Assembly: GCA_934045905.1 (NCBI GenBank)
Contig: OW203769.1
Span: 15,097,705 to 15,161,704, forward strand
Reading direction: 5' to 3'
Length of the DNA stretch: 64,000 nucleotides
DNA from: Leuctra nigra
Lineage: Eukaryota > Arthropoda > Insecta > Plecoptera > Leuctridae
The notes under the pieces are model-generated. The model had not been told where the DNA came from. It was given only the letters and a program-made list of their open reading frames with translations, and searched no databases. Position 1 is the stretch's first letter. The number at the start of each line of letters is the position of its first letter. A program made the position numbers and the translations under genes. Shown piece after piece: positions 43,106 to 53,646 of the stretch.

Positions 43106-44580
43106 ATATTTTTGGTATGGCACCCCATGAGTTTTTTGTGCCGCCATTTTGAAACCGGAAGTGACGTCATATATCGTCAACGGCTAGACCGATCGGAACG
43201 AAATTTGCGCCAAACGATTCAGACGGTCAACTATATGGATTATCAGTAGCAAAAGACTATACATTATGTTAATGAAACCGGAAATGACGTCATGAAATTT
43301 GAAATACATCGATTGGCATTTCGGCAACAAAGATTGATCCGATTATTTTGATATTTTTGTAACGTATGTACTTTTGATATCTCATTTGACTTATTATAAA
43401 ACCAACCGGAAGCCGCCATTTTGAAACCGGAAGTGACATCATATCTCAATAACGGCTAAATAGATATGAACGAAACCAGCGCTAAACAATTGAGACGGTC
43501 AACTTTATGTATTATCATCAATAATATTTGCAGTTTCCCATACCGAAACCGGAAATGACGTCACACATTTTAAAAATCTCACAAATTTACATTTCGATAC
43601 AATAAATATACTATTTGAGACAGCTTATAATAAAATGTAATCATGTTTAAATTATAATTCAAAGGGTCAGTGATTTCAGCAGCCATTTTGAAACCGAAAG
43701 TAACGTCATATCTCGAAAATTGGTTGACTGATCGGCATGAAACTACCGCCAAACGATTCGGAAGGTCATCTCTATGAAAAAGGAACAGTAAAACTAGAAT
43801 TTTCCTATTTATGAGACCGGAAATGACGTCATTCAAATGTAAAAATTTTTATAATTCCCTCCTATATAATAAATACATATTCAGAAAGCTTTAAATGATA
43901 CACATCATTTATAGATATACATTCTATGTGGCAGTGCAGTAAGTTCAGCAGCCATTTTGAAAACCGAAGTATTGCCATATCTCGGAACTCGGTTGACTGA
44001 TAGGAATGAAACCTTTGCTATTCTTCATGAAAGATCATTTAAAGCAAATATATAGTACCATACGCAGAATTTCATTAGTTAACCAAATTGTCAATGGCGA
44101 CTTTTTTTAAAGGATTTAGTAATTGTTCAATCGATATGACGTCACAAGTTCTATGAATAAACTAAAAAAAGGAGTGATATCCCCATAAAAAACACTCCGT
44201 GTAAAAAAAAACAGCCAAGTCTCTTCAACTAAAAAAATTATGAAATCTAAAAAATTCTGCACTGAAAAGTAGTGATATCAAAAAATGGGCCAAGTCAAAA
44301 CTTTATTTGAAAATCAAAAAATACTTGGCGCATCGGTTTTTTAGGGCATCATAGGTAAACTATATGTATTATGTATATTTGATACATATTTTCTATCTGG
44401 TCTATACTTCTAAACTATGTATACACGATGCGCCAAGTATATTTTGATTTTCAAATAAAGTTTTGACTTGGCCCATTTTTTGATATCACTACTTTTCAGT
44501 GCAGAATTTTTTAGATTTCATAATTTTTTTTAGTTGAAGAGACTTGGCTGTTTTTTTTTACACGGAGTGTTTTTTATGGG
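43106..44580 (+). repeat. ETS-CRE composite repeat, copy 3, right part
   Basis: It contains one perfect CCGGAAGTGACGTCA (43158), three CCGGAAATGACGTCA units (43278, 43552 and 43818), and degenerate units at 43428, 43692 and 43957. Units alternate roughly every 130-270 bp, each preceded by GCCATTTTGAAA. It ends in the inverted repeat at 44185-44580. Confidence 0.75.
44185..44580. repeat. Inverted repeat closing ETS-CRE copy 3
   Basis: Arms of about 155 bp with a spacer of about 80 bp. Anchors are AACACTCCGTGTAAAA against TTTTACACGGAGTGTT, and TACTTGGCGCATCG against CGATGCGCCAAGTA. It is homologous to the arms at 23365-24498. Confidence 0.85.
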
Positions 44581-44734
44581 GTTAGAATTTACAGACAATG
44601 TTTGGTAAGTACACTGTTTGGTCTGATTTACGCTGATAGTGCCTCCATTCAAACTCATAACTAGAAATAGTCCATATGCCCATGGGCGTCCGCAAGATTT
44701 GTGTCAGAGGGGTTGAGGTGCGCCCCTCACACAG

Positions 44735-44980
44735 CCCCGCAGGGCGTTTTTTGGTTTTTGGACACTTTGAAATCAATTTTGAGCCGTTATGAGACCGTAT
44801 TTTCTTAAAATATTAAATATTTTTTAAATTTGACACTTTGGGGTGGAGAAGGGCATGCTTTCATCTTGCCCCGCAGGGCTTTTTCTGTTTTAGACCATTC
44901 GAAATTCATTTATTTGAAATTCTTTTTAATTTTCCTGACATTCCCGACATGCCCCCCCCCCCCCCCCCCCCCCCCCAATG
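44735..44980. repeat. GCCCCGCAGGGC / poly-C repeat
   Basis: Two units each contain CCCCGCAGGGC followed by a T-rich stretch (44740 and 44869), then a run of 25 C (44952-44976). Related units occur at 45390, 53907, 53997 and 58988. Confidence 0.65.
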
Positions 44981-45173
44981 GACGCCCAAGGTTATGCCTA
45001 AGTCCACGATGTGTTCATGACAAATGACATAAACAACGACTGATTCATGTTGAGACATAGCTGTGTGAATCACGTGTGATCGTGACAACTGCATGTAAAC
45101 ACTGTGTGCGCAACAGGTATTGTTTGCGACAAGAATCACGTCCATCACGCTTCTGACAGAGTGAGGTAGCTGG

Positions 45174-45180
45174 TATATTA
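45174..45180 (+). promoter_or_regulatory. Candidate TATA box of the Kazal-like gene
   Basis: TATATTA lies 54 bp before the start codon, in a GC-balanced stretch directly upstream of exon 1. The position allows a short 5' untranslated region. No further support. Confidence 0.4.
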
Positions 45181-45227
45181 GAGACATGAGTGATGACCAG
45201 CCATTCTGTTCCTGTTCATTGCCAGCC

Positions 45228-45258
45228 ATGAAGTGTTACATCGTCGTCATCGCCAGTG
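45228..45258 (+). CDS. Kazal-like gene, exon 1
   Basis: ATG at 45228, ten codons and one base, donor AGTG|GTAAGT. It encodes the first part of the signal peptide. Confidence 0.75.
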
Positions 45259-48200
45259 GTAAGTTGCTGTCAGTGTCCTTCGCAGGCGCGTAGAAACTTC
45301 ATTTTGAGTGGGGGAATCAAAATTATCGGGGATCGATGAATGTGAGGAAGAGGTACGCCGTTACAAGGAGTTCCACCCCCCAATTTGCCCCGCAGGGCCT
45401 TTTTTTAATGTTTGATACAAAATAATCGAATTTGAATCTATTTTTGCATCCTTTTCAAAGACATTTAAAATGACGTATGCAATATTCTTGAGGAATCTTT
45501 GGACAAAATGCATTTTAATCCGAATGTTTGATACAAAATAATCGAATTTGAATCTATTTTTGCATCCTTTTCAGAGACATTTAAAATGACGTATGCAATA
45601 TTCTTGAGGAATCTTTGGACAAAATGCATTTTAATCCAAAAATTATGTTATTTGATAACATCCCTGTAGGCCCTGCAGGTAATTTTTTGAATTTCTAGTA
45701 AAAGAGAATCGATTATGAATCGATAGTGGAATTCCTTGAAAAAATTTGCAATAAGCAACAGCAAAGCAATAAGAAAAATCAGGAGGTATACTATGTGTTT
45801 TGGTATCAAATAGTTTAACGTGTAATATTACATTTTATTAAGGAGGATGATCATGTTGGACAAATGAGTCATTGTCTCATTGGATAATACCTCTGTTCAA
45901 TTAGTTTTGCAAAACTTCGGGAAATTGTGAGAATTCAACCTCATAATGGAGCAACTGCAAATCTGTGCATTTTTGGATCTCTTTATCAACATATTTGTAT
46001 ACCTGCGGAGGTGTCAAGATGAAAAGTAGGGGGTGTGAGTTATTGACCCACACTACCCCCCCCCCCCCCCCCCCCCCCCCCCCTTCGCACCTGATTATTC
46101 GTGGTGACGCTTGGGGTCCGTGAATTTTATGGCAGTAAATTTTTCAAAATCAACATCTGATTTAATCTGACATCAGACATCTGGAGGTTTGAAATTACAT
46201 TCTAAAATCAAAACAAAAAATCATACCAATTTTAAAAACCATATGGAATATAATATTAATTAGAGGAAAATACACAAATCACCATCAAATGCATCAATCA
46301 GCCTTTATTATTTTGTGTATCTAGTAATTGATCAACAACAATCATCAATCACTAGATACACAAAATAATAAAGGCTATGTGATCCGTATAAAGAATCTGA
46401 ATAATGTTGCAGTGGGGTTGCTCTGCGCACTGAGCTATGCTCTGGAGGGGGTTGATTCGTGTCGAGAAGATCTGCTGCAATGCACTGATGAAGATAAGCC
46501 CATGTGCGGGATAATGTTATTGTTGCAGTGGGGTTGCTCTGCGCACTGAGCTGTGCTCTGGAGGGGGTTGATTCGTGTCGAGAAGATCTGCTGCAATGCA
46601 CTGATGAAGATAAGCCCATGTGCGGGATAATGTTATTGTTGCAGTGGGGTTGCTCTGCGCACTGAGCTATGCTCTGGAGGGGGTTGATTCGTGTCGAGAA
46701 GATCTGCTGCAATGCACTGATGAAGATAAGCCCATGTGCGGGATAATGTTATTGTTGCAGTGGGGTTGCTCTGCGCACTGAGCTATGCTCTGGAGGGGGT
46801 TGATTCGTGTCGAGAAGAGCTGCTGCAATGCACTGATGAAGATAAGCCCATGTGCGGGATAATGTTATTGTTGCAGTGGGGTTGCTCTGCGCACTGAGCT
46901 ATGCTCTGGAGGGGGTTGATTCGTGTCGGGAAGATCTGCTGCAATGCACTGATGAAGATAAGCCCATGTGCGGGATAATGTTATTGTTGCAGTGGGGTTG
47001 CTCTGCGCACTGAGCTATGCTCTGGAGGGGGTTGATTCGTGTCGGGAAGATCTGCTGCAATGCACTGATGAAGATAAGCCCATGTGCGGGATAATGTTAT
47101 TGTTGCAGTGGGGTTGCTCTGCGCACTGAGCTATGCTCTGGAGGGGGTTGATTCGTGTCGAGAAGATCTGCTGCAATGCACTGATGAAGATAAGCCCATG
47201 TGCGGGATAATGTTATTGTTGCAGTGGGGTTGCTCTGCGCACTGAGCTATGCTCTGGAGGGGGTTGATTCGTGTCGGGAAGATCTGCTGCAATGCACTAA
47301 TGAAGATAAGCCCATGTGCGGGATAATGTTATTGTTGCAGTGGGGTTGCTCTGCGCACTGAGCTATGCTCTGGAGGGGGTTGATTCGTGTCGAGAAGATC
47401 TGCTGCAATGCACTGATGAAGATAAGCCCATGTGCGGGATAATGTTATTGTTGCAGTGGGGTTGCTCTGCGCACTGAGCTATGCTCTGGAGGGGGTTGAT
47501 TCGTGTCGGGAAGAACTGCTGCAATGCACTGATGAAGATAAGCCCATGTGCGGGATAATGTTATTGTTGCAGTGGGGTTGCTCTGCGCACTGAGCTATGC
47601 TCTGGAGGGGGTTGATTCGTGTCGGGAAGAACTGCTGCAATGCACTGATGAAGATAAGCCCATGTGCGGGATAATGTTATTGTTGCAGTGGGGTTGCTCT
47701 GCGCACTGAGCTATGCTCTGGAGGGGGTTGATTCGTGTCGAGAAGAGCTGCTGCAATGCACTGATGAAGATAAGCCCATGTGCGGGATAATGTTATTGTT
47801 GCAGTGGGGTTGCTCTGCGCACTGAGCTATGCTCTGGAGGGGGTTGATTCGTGTCGAGAAGATCTGCTGCAATGCACTGATGAAGATAAGCCCATGTGCG
47901 GGATAATGTTATTGTTGCAGTGGGGTTGCTCTGCGCACTGAGCTATGCTCTGGAGGGGGTTGATTCGTGTCGAGAAGATCTGCTGCAATGCACTGATGAA
48001 GATAAGCCCATGTGCGGGATAATGTTATTGTTGCAGTGGGGTTGCTCTGCGCACTGAGCTATGCTCTGGAGGGGGTTGATTCGTGTCGAGAAGATCTGCT
48101 GCAATGCACTGATGAAGATAAGCCCATGTGCGGGATAATGTTATTGTTGCAGTGGGGTTGCTCTGCGCACTGAGCTATGCTCTGGAGGGGGTTGATTCGT

Positions 48201-50174
48201 GTCGGGAAGAACTGCTGCAATGCACTGATGAAGATAAGCCCATGTGCGGGATCAAACCAACAGGCGTAAAGAAGCAGTTCCTCAACTTCTGCTGGTTCAG
48301 AAAGCACAACTGTGACAACAAGGACGACCGTGAGTAAAGCGCAAATACCAATAAGGTTCCATATGAATAACAAGTGGCGTCCCTGTTTGAGGGTAGTCAG
48401 GGTGCGAATAGTTAAATTTTCAGAGGGGGGGAATAGGAAAAATTAAAATTCCGAGTATTTTGGGAAAATATATAGCAAAGGCGAAAAATACGATTGCCCA
48501 CGAACACAATGGGGGGTCTGGGGGGAGGGCCCCCCAGTACCATGCGGATCCGGGGCGCATAGCCCCGGGAAATTTTGAATTTCAAGATTAGATTTGGTGC
48601 ATTTCTAAGCGATTTGTACACTATTTTTTGCCATTTGTCGTGGTATCATCACGACAAATGGCTTTATTAAAGAGGATTTGAAATCAGAAGTGGTGGGCCA
48701 TCAAAATAAATCTTGGAATTATTAGATCTTATCAAATATATACTTAATCTACCTTGGTACAGATTATTTGCTACTAAGGCAATTTGACAGTTGTTTTGTC
48801 TGACAATTTATTTTTATAATTTTAGATTTATTTCAGAAAAAAGTAGGTATCTATTGTTTTGTTGATTAAAAGCCAACCATTTTACAGAGGGGGGGAAAAC
48901 TCTATCCCCCCCCCCCGGGATGCTTTATTGGGAAACAGAGCCGGGGATGAGAAAACTAGAGGGGGGGGGGGGGAAATCCCCCCCCCCCCCTATCGATCAA
49001 TTCGCACCCTGAGGGTAGTAATATTTTGAATAACATTTGAAATTTTCAGTTTGATATCGTCAGTAGTTTTGAGTAAACAACGTCCCGGCCATTGAGCATT
49101 TTCTGGACGCGTGATTTTTGAGCTCTGTACGGAGCCACCCGCTATATGGCAATGACATAATGGCAAGATGCCATAGTTCAATTGAGATTTTTGGGGGAAA
49201 GGCCGCCCAGCACATACGGGTCCGGGGGCACAGCCTCGGCAAAACTTTGTCGAATATTGCCCAAATTCCGAGTACCTGTTTAATTGGTGCTGTTTGGAAC
49301 AGAATAACTATTAAATAGAGTTATTCTTCCAATTTGAGCAATATTTGTCAAGATTTTAGAATCACGAAAACCGAAATGACCCGAAAATATCAGAGGGAAT
49401 TGGGGCAGTTGCATTCACTTTCCTCCGAAATAGTCAAATAAATGCATACATTCTTTCGAGTACCTATTTGCCTTAATTTTTCGGTCTTTGGTGAATTACA
49501 GCCCCCCCCCCACTCCCTTTGCCCGTCCTGTATGATACGCATAATTGGAAAGCACCATACAAATCCAAGCGAAATTAAAAGCAATTTTTTTTAAAAGTTT
49601 GACATTTTATCCAGCTAAAATTAGTTTCATCGCATTTTGAAAGGGAAGAAAAAAAGGTTGTCTTGAACTTTATGATTTGAAAAATAAGAATTTCATGGCT
49701 AATTTAAAATTGATTTTTGTCTCAAAAATATTTAAAAAAATAAGTAAAAAAACAGTCCTGGTTTAGGTCTTTTCATTCGTGGACAGACCCTTTTGAGTTT
49801 TGAGAAAAATAAATAGTTGAATTTAGAAGCATTATATAGGTACCTACCTAAATGTTTATGGAAAACTATTTTTATGTGTGTTTGTAATAATTCACATTCA
49901 GGAACAAACGATTTGTCTTTTCAAATAGCAATTAGGTAGGTAAGGAAAATTGATTAAATGATAAAAAAATATTAGGTATATACATCAATTTAGAAAGATT
50001 TAGATAGTTCTCAATTGTCACATAAGGATATCAAAGCACTCACCGAATAATTGCCGTTAAATTGTCAACCACCTTCCACTTCGTACAAAATGTCGTCATA
50101 TGAAAGTAATATTTTTGTTTATTTCAGAATACAACTACCAGAGTCCGAAGGCTTGTCAACCGCCGATCGATTAA
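45228..50174 (+). CDS. Secreted Kazal-like cysteine-rich protein (3 exons)
   Basis: The exons are 45228-45258, 48153-48329 and 50128-50174 (84 residues). All have GT/AG borders and matching phases. Exon 1 plus the start of exon 2 give a signal peptide (MKCYIVVIASVGLLCALSY). The mature part has six cysteines: DSC, LQC, KPMCG, NFC, HNC and KAC. Spacing C2-x7-C3 with PxCG before C3 and C4-x6-C5 fits a Kazal serine protease inhibitor domain. The C3-C4 loop (14 residues) is longer than usual. By Kazal geometry the P1 residue would be the Asp of CTD, which is atypical, so the target protease is unclear. The product should be extracellular. A polyadenylation signal lies 172 bp after the stop. Fifteen extra copies of the exon 2 start lie in intron 1. 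Confidence 0.78.
45407..45638. repeat. Two tandem 116-bp copies in intron 1
   Basis: AATGTTTGATACAAAATAATCG starts at 45407 and again at 45523. The copies are almost identical over their length. The sequence is unrelated to the exon array at 46406, although the period is the same. Confidence 0.9.
46299..46376. repeat. Perfect hairpin next to the exon array
   Basis: AGCCTTTATTATTTTGTGTA and the inverted TACACAAAATAATAAAGGCT form 26-bp arms (with CTAGT/ACTAG inside) around a loop of about 25 nt. That loop has its own ATTGAT/ATCAAT pairing. It ends about 30 bp before the first acceptor copy. Confidence 0.85.
46406..48152 (+). repeat. 116-bp array of splice acceptor plus half-exon (16 copies)
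   Basis: The phrase GTTGCAGTGGGGTTGC starts at 46406 and recurs exactly every 116 bp to 48146. Each unit carries the intron end (AATGTTATTGTTGCAG), then 94 bp of exon 2 from the second half of the signal peptide to PMCGI. Only the last copy continues into the rest of the exon. Units differ by a few substitutions: GAT, GAG or GAA at one codon (Asp/Glu), CGA or CGG (silent), one GAT to AAT in copy 8, and TAT to TGT in copy 2. Using any of acceptors 1-15 gives a short product that hits a stop soon after MCGI. Confidence 0.9.
48153..48329 (+). CDS. Kazal-like gene, exon 2 (complete copy)
   Basis: The acceptor TTGTTGCAG precedes 48153. Two bases complete Val, then 58 codons and one base follow. 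The donor is GACC|GTGAGT. It encodes the end of the signal peptide and cysteines 1-5 of the domain. Confidence 0.78.
48330..50127. other. Intron 2 of the Kazal-like gene
   Basis: It contains G/C homopolymer clusters (about 48423-48550, 48888-48920 and 48960-48990), including GGGG...CCCC pairs that could fold. CCGGGGCGCATAGCCCCGG (48550) and a similar GGGGGCACAGCCTCGG (49213) recall the GCCCCGCAGGGC repeats. No further exon was recognised. Confidence 0.5.
50128..50174 (+). CDS. Kazal-like gene, exon 3 (terminal)
   Basis: The acceptor TTTATTTCAG ends at 50127. One base from exon 2 plus AA gives Gln. Then YNYQSPKACQPPID and TAA follow, supplying the sixth cysteine. Confidence 0.7.
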
Positions 50175-50345
50175 TCGGAGGAGCTCCTGTTAGTCGCAAA
50201 GAAACTTCCATGAATCATTTGATCCTAGAAGTTTGCAAAACATATTGCTGGAATAAAACAATAATACCTACTATAGGGAGAAATTAGTTATTCTACCAAT
50301 TGTACAAGTATAATGTAATACATTAGAATATTAATAGGTACATAA

Positions 50346-50351
50346 AATAAA
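50346..50351 (+). terminator. Polyadenylation signal AATAAA
   Basis: It lies 172 bp after the stop codon of the Kazal-like gene, in an AT-rich 3' region. Confidence 0.5.
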
Positions 50352-50559
50352 CAATTATTAGTACTTATAATAATTAAATAATATTATAATTATTGACAAA
50401 TATTTTTATTTGTTACATAAAATATTAACATAACGCAATATACCAGCACAATGGTTTTAAAATTAATGACATTTAATTGATTAAATAATAACTATCCCCA
50501 CAATAAAATGGCATCAAACTACATTATTTAGAGTCCATTTTAGTTTAATAAATATAAAC

Positions 50560-51205
50560 TCACAACTGTTGTGGAACGAAGACATGCCACGTAGGTGTAA
50601 GGTACTACTGTACAAGATGTACTTTGTACCGATCTTAACTTATGCAGCAGTAACCTGGCCAATGGGAGGGAAGGAAGAAGTGAAATTACAAGGGGCAGAG
50701 ATGAAGTTTTTAAGAAGTTTAGCAGGATTGACAAAACTTGACAAGGTAAGAAGTACAAAGATAAGGAAAGATCTGGGAGTGGAGGCTCTAGGTTTCAAAT
50801 TGGGAAAAGAGAGGTTGAGGTGGTATAGACGATGGAAAGGAATGGCACCGGAAAGAATTCCAAGGAGGGAGGCAGAGCGAGCAGCAATTGATGGGAAAAG
50901 AAAGAGAGGAAGACCAAGAACAAAGTGGATGAATGGAGTGGTGGCGGCTGAGGAAGAGAGAGGGGAGTCGTGGATGAAGATCAGAGATGAAAAATGAGGG
51001 AAGACGTGGACATATGGAGAAGACTTGTAGAAAAAGTTGAGGAGGAAGGAGGAGAAGAAGTTGAAGATGGAGAAGAAGATGATGAAGATGAAGAGAATAC
51101 AGAAGAAACGTCAGGCCCGGCCAGCCGGTTTCATTAATTAGGCCCTTGTATTTACCTCCTTAACCCACTGTAATTTGGAAAAAAAAGGATTAAAGATTAT
51201 TATTT
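50560..51205 (+). mobile_element. 3' end of an RTE-like non-LTR retrotransposon
   Basis: It encodes only the C-terminal region after reverse transcriptase (50569-50997): YKMYFVPILTYAAVTWP, LQGAEMKFLRSLAGLT, RSTKIRKDLGVE, LRWYRRW and KRGRPRTKWMNGV. This layout is typical of RTE-like elements. It is followed by a purine-rich 3' UTR and an ATTATTATTT tail. The 5' part is missing, so it is a dead insertion. There are no internal stops in this piece, suggesting a fairly recent copy. Confidence 0.75.
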
Positions 51206-51267
51206 ATCAAACAAAATAAATATCCTTCTCAATAGTATGTATGTAGCAAGTCTGTGGTACCTACTAA

Positions 51268-51791
51268 CAGTGTTGGGGAAGTTCCTTTTTAAAACGATCT
51301 TTTTAAAAGTTCAGTTCACGTCCAAATATATGAACTTTTTAAAAGTTCAAGTTCTTTATTTTAAGCATGTGAAGTAAAAGTTCACGTTCCTTAAAAAAAC
51401 GAATATAAGTTCTTTAAAAAGTTCTTTTTCAAAAAAAATTAACGATATAATTAACTACGCATGAAACTTAAATGGAACTGGGAAGAATCTAAGAGGGGCC
51501 CCTACGTCCCCTTCCACACCTGCCTCAAATTACCCTCGCCATAGTAACCAATCCACGCTCAGAGTTAAAGAAACTTTGGAAATCTTCGGATCGGCTCGGA
51601 CTTTATTCCGATTCGACTGCTTAGTGCTCAGTAGGAAAGAGCAAACTTGATCGAAACGTTCGTGGTTAAAACGAACGTTTGACGTTCACGTTCTTTGTAT
51701 ACAAAAAAGAACGCGTTCGCTTAAAAGTTCGCAAAAAAAGTAACGCGTTCCTAGGAACGCGTTCTTTTTAAAAGTTCCCTCCCCAACACTG
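51268..51791. mobile_element. hAT-type MITE
   Basis: Termini CAGTGTTGGGGA and TCCCCAACACTG with an exact 8-bp target duplication CCTACTAA (51260-51267 and 51792-51799). The interior is built from AAAAGTTC/GAACTTTT words in opposite orientation. Confidence 0.88.
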
Positions 51792-51799
51792 CCTACTAA

Positions 51800-52646
51800 T
51801 TACTATGTAGTGATGGAAATTAACTGATTGCTGATTGGGAAATGGGGGAAAGGGTTTTAATTTGACAAAAATATAACTCATTTTAACTTGTTGGTTTATT
51901 TTGAAGAAGAATCATAACATACATATTACATAGCGTTTATTCTGGAAGCTAATCACTTCCTTCATAAAATTCATAAGGGAGCTGCTACGAGCAATGTTTT
52001 CGATATTTTTTCCTACGATATTAAGTGAAACATAGCTACATAACACGTTAACATTAACATAATATGTTATTTATCAAGTTATTTCCTTTTGGTTAATTAT
52101 TACAATTTATGAAATCACTTTCTTATTATAGGAACTAAAAGGGAAATGTATGATAATACTGTATTTTATCACATTAACAAGTTTCCCATACTAAAAAGGC
52201 AAAAGGGCATAAGCGCCGCTTTTTGAGAAATCGATGATTTCATCATTTCTGTAACTGGAATATCATTTACACAATCTGGTAAAAGGGCAAAAGCGAAGCG
52301 ACAAATGAACAGTTTTATAGATATTTACACTGTAATTAGGGCGTAAGTGCTGCCTCATTGTTGAGTGAACACCAGATACAGATTTCTTGCTGAAGCTTTA
52401 TTATGGTGCACTAGGGCGTATGTGCCATTGTAATGTGAACAAATTAACTCTAATCTCAAACAGAAAAATTAGATTTTCGTTTTTTTCGTTTCATGAACAA
52501 TTTAAAAAGTGGTGCTTAAGTCCTTTTGCCTCTTTTTGTTATCAATATTATAAATAAAAGGTTCAATTTATTAATTAGTGTTAAAAATATGAAAATATGC
52601 CCATTGACATATTATTATGTCCCCTATGTAGGAGCACCTAGAGACA
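51800..52646. other. Unannotated spacer
   Basis: GGCAAAAGGGC or GGGCGTAAGTGC-like phrases recur four times between 52190 and 52430, suggesting an old degenerate repeat. No gene was found. Confidence 0.4.
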
Positions 52647-52654
52647 TCATTTAT

Positions 52655-53370
52655 TAGGGTTGGGACTTGACATCGATTTTTCGATTTGACATCGATGTCG
52701 AATGATATTTTGAGTTTCGATTCGACATCGATTTGAATTGTTTAATCAAATAATCGTTTGACATCGTTTAAAAAAATCCGTGAATTTGCGCGCAGTATTG
52801 TAGAGCTGGTAACAGTACAACGTGCCCCTCAAGATCAGCTGAGTGGCCTGTTTCCGTCCTTCCTGCATACCGCGTGTGCAGTTGTGGGTGGGTTGGTTAG
52901 TTGTCGCTTGCCATTTCAGCGCGTATTGTTTTTATTCTCTCGTCAAAGAATGTTTTTACGCAAAAAAATAATAATCCCGCCGTGGAGACGAAGTGAATTG
53001 TGCAAAGTGTTTGGATTTGAAGTGAACATTACGGGCAACATTGCTACAGGATGTTGAATGCAGACAATGTTATGCTTTACGGGATATATTCCGGCAACAA
53101 GTCTAATAAAGCCATGAATTTGCAACTGGATTTGCAACGATTTTTTTTCATTAATTGTTCCCTTTTACATAAATAAATGGTGTAGTTTATTTTAAATGAA
53201 AACATTACTTTACTACTTCAATCATTTCCTCGTCATTTGTCGCCGTAATTATTTCGATGTGGCTTATTATTACGATGTCAAAATTATTTCGATGTCGAAA
53301 TTATTTCGATTTGGTGTCGAAATTTTCACTTTGACATCGATTTAGCAATTCAAATCGAATCCCAACCCTA
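52655..53370. mobile_element. hAT-type element with zinc-finger-like remnant
   Basis: It starts TAGGGTTGGGACTTGACATCG and ends CAAATCGAATCCCAACCCTA, with an exact 8-bp target duplication TCATTTAT (52647-52654 and 53371-53378). The arms carry TCGATTTGACATCGATG words. Inside, a frame around 52975-53045 (RRSELCKVFGFEVN...GC) resembles the start of a BED zinc finger as found in hAT transposases, but it is broken soon after. Confidence 0.82.
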
Positions 53371-53373
53371 TCA

Positions 53374-53379
53374 TTTATT
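53374..53379 (-). terminator. Polyadenylation signal of Skp2
   Basis: AATAAA on the minus strand, 54 bp after the Skp2 stop codon. It overlaps the target duplication of the adjacent hAT element, so the insertion abuts the 3' end of the gene. Confidence 0.5.
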
Positions 53380-53432
53380 AAAGTTGAACAGAGACTAAAG
53401 GTTCAGTCTTCTTAAGCTGCTTGCTGTATCGA

Positions 53433-53646
53433 TCAGTATCGATCAGTCGCTGCGGCCAGTGTCACGACGTGCTGGTCCCATATGACGCAACCGCTCTCCA
53501 ACGCATTGGGCTGCGCGATGGCCGAGCGCTCGATCACTTCGATCTTCAAGCCGGGCAGAGCTTTGATGAGTTTCTCTTCCCAGTCTCGCTCGCCCTTTAT
53601 CTGATACATAAGTAGAGTGTTGAGCGATGGAAGCAGAGGCAGACAT
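53433..53646 (-). CDS. Skp2: Skp2 terminal exon
   Basis: The acceptor TTGTCCACAG ends at 53647. One base plus 70 codons and a stop follow. It encodes CLPLLPSLNTLLMYQ and the Skp2-type C-terminal tail ending AAATDRY. Confidence 0.8.

Larger units (their letters stand above)
45259..46405. other. Intron 1 of the Kazal-like gene, before the array
   Basis: It contains a CCCCGCAGGGC unit (45389), two tandem 116-bp copies at 45407-45638, a run of 28 C (46056-46083) and a perfect hairpin at 46299-46376. Confidence 0.6.

Noticed and set aside
44830..45027. Proline-rich open frames
   Set aside because: They arise from the 25-bp C run in a repeat and have no other support.
46406..48260. Regular array suggesting a CRISPR locus or satellite
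   Set aside because: There are no unique spacers; the entire 116-bp unit repeats and contains a splice acceptor and exon sequence of a eukaryotic gene.
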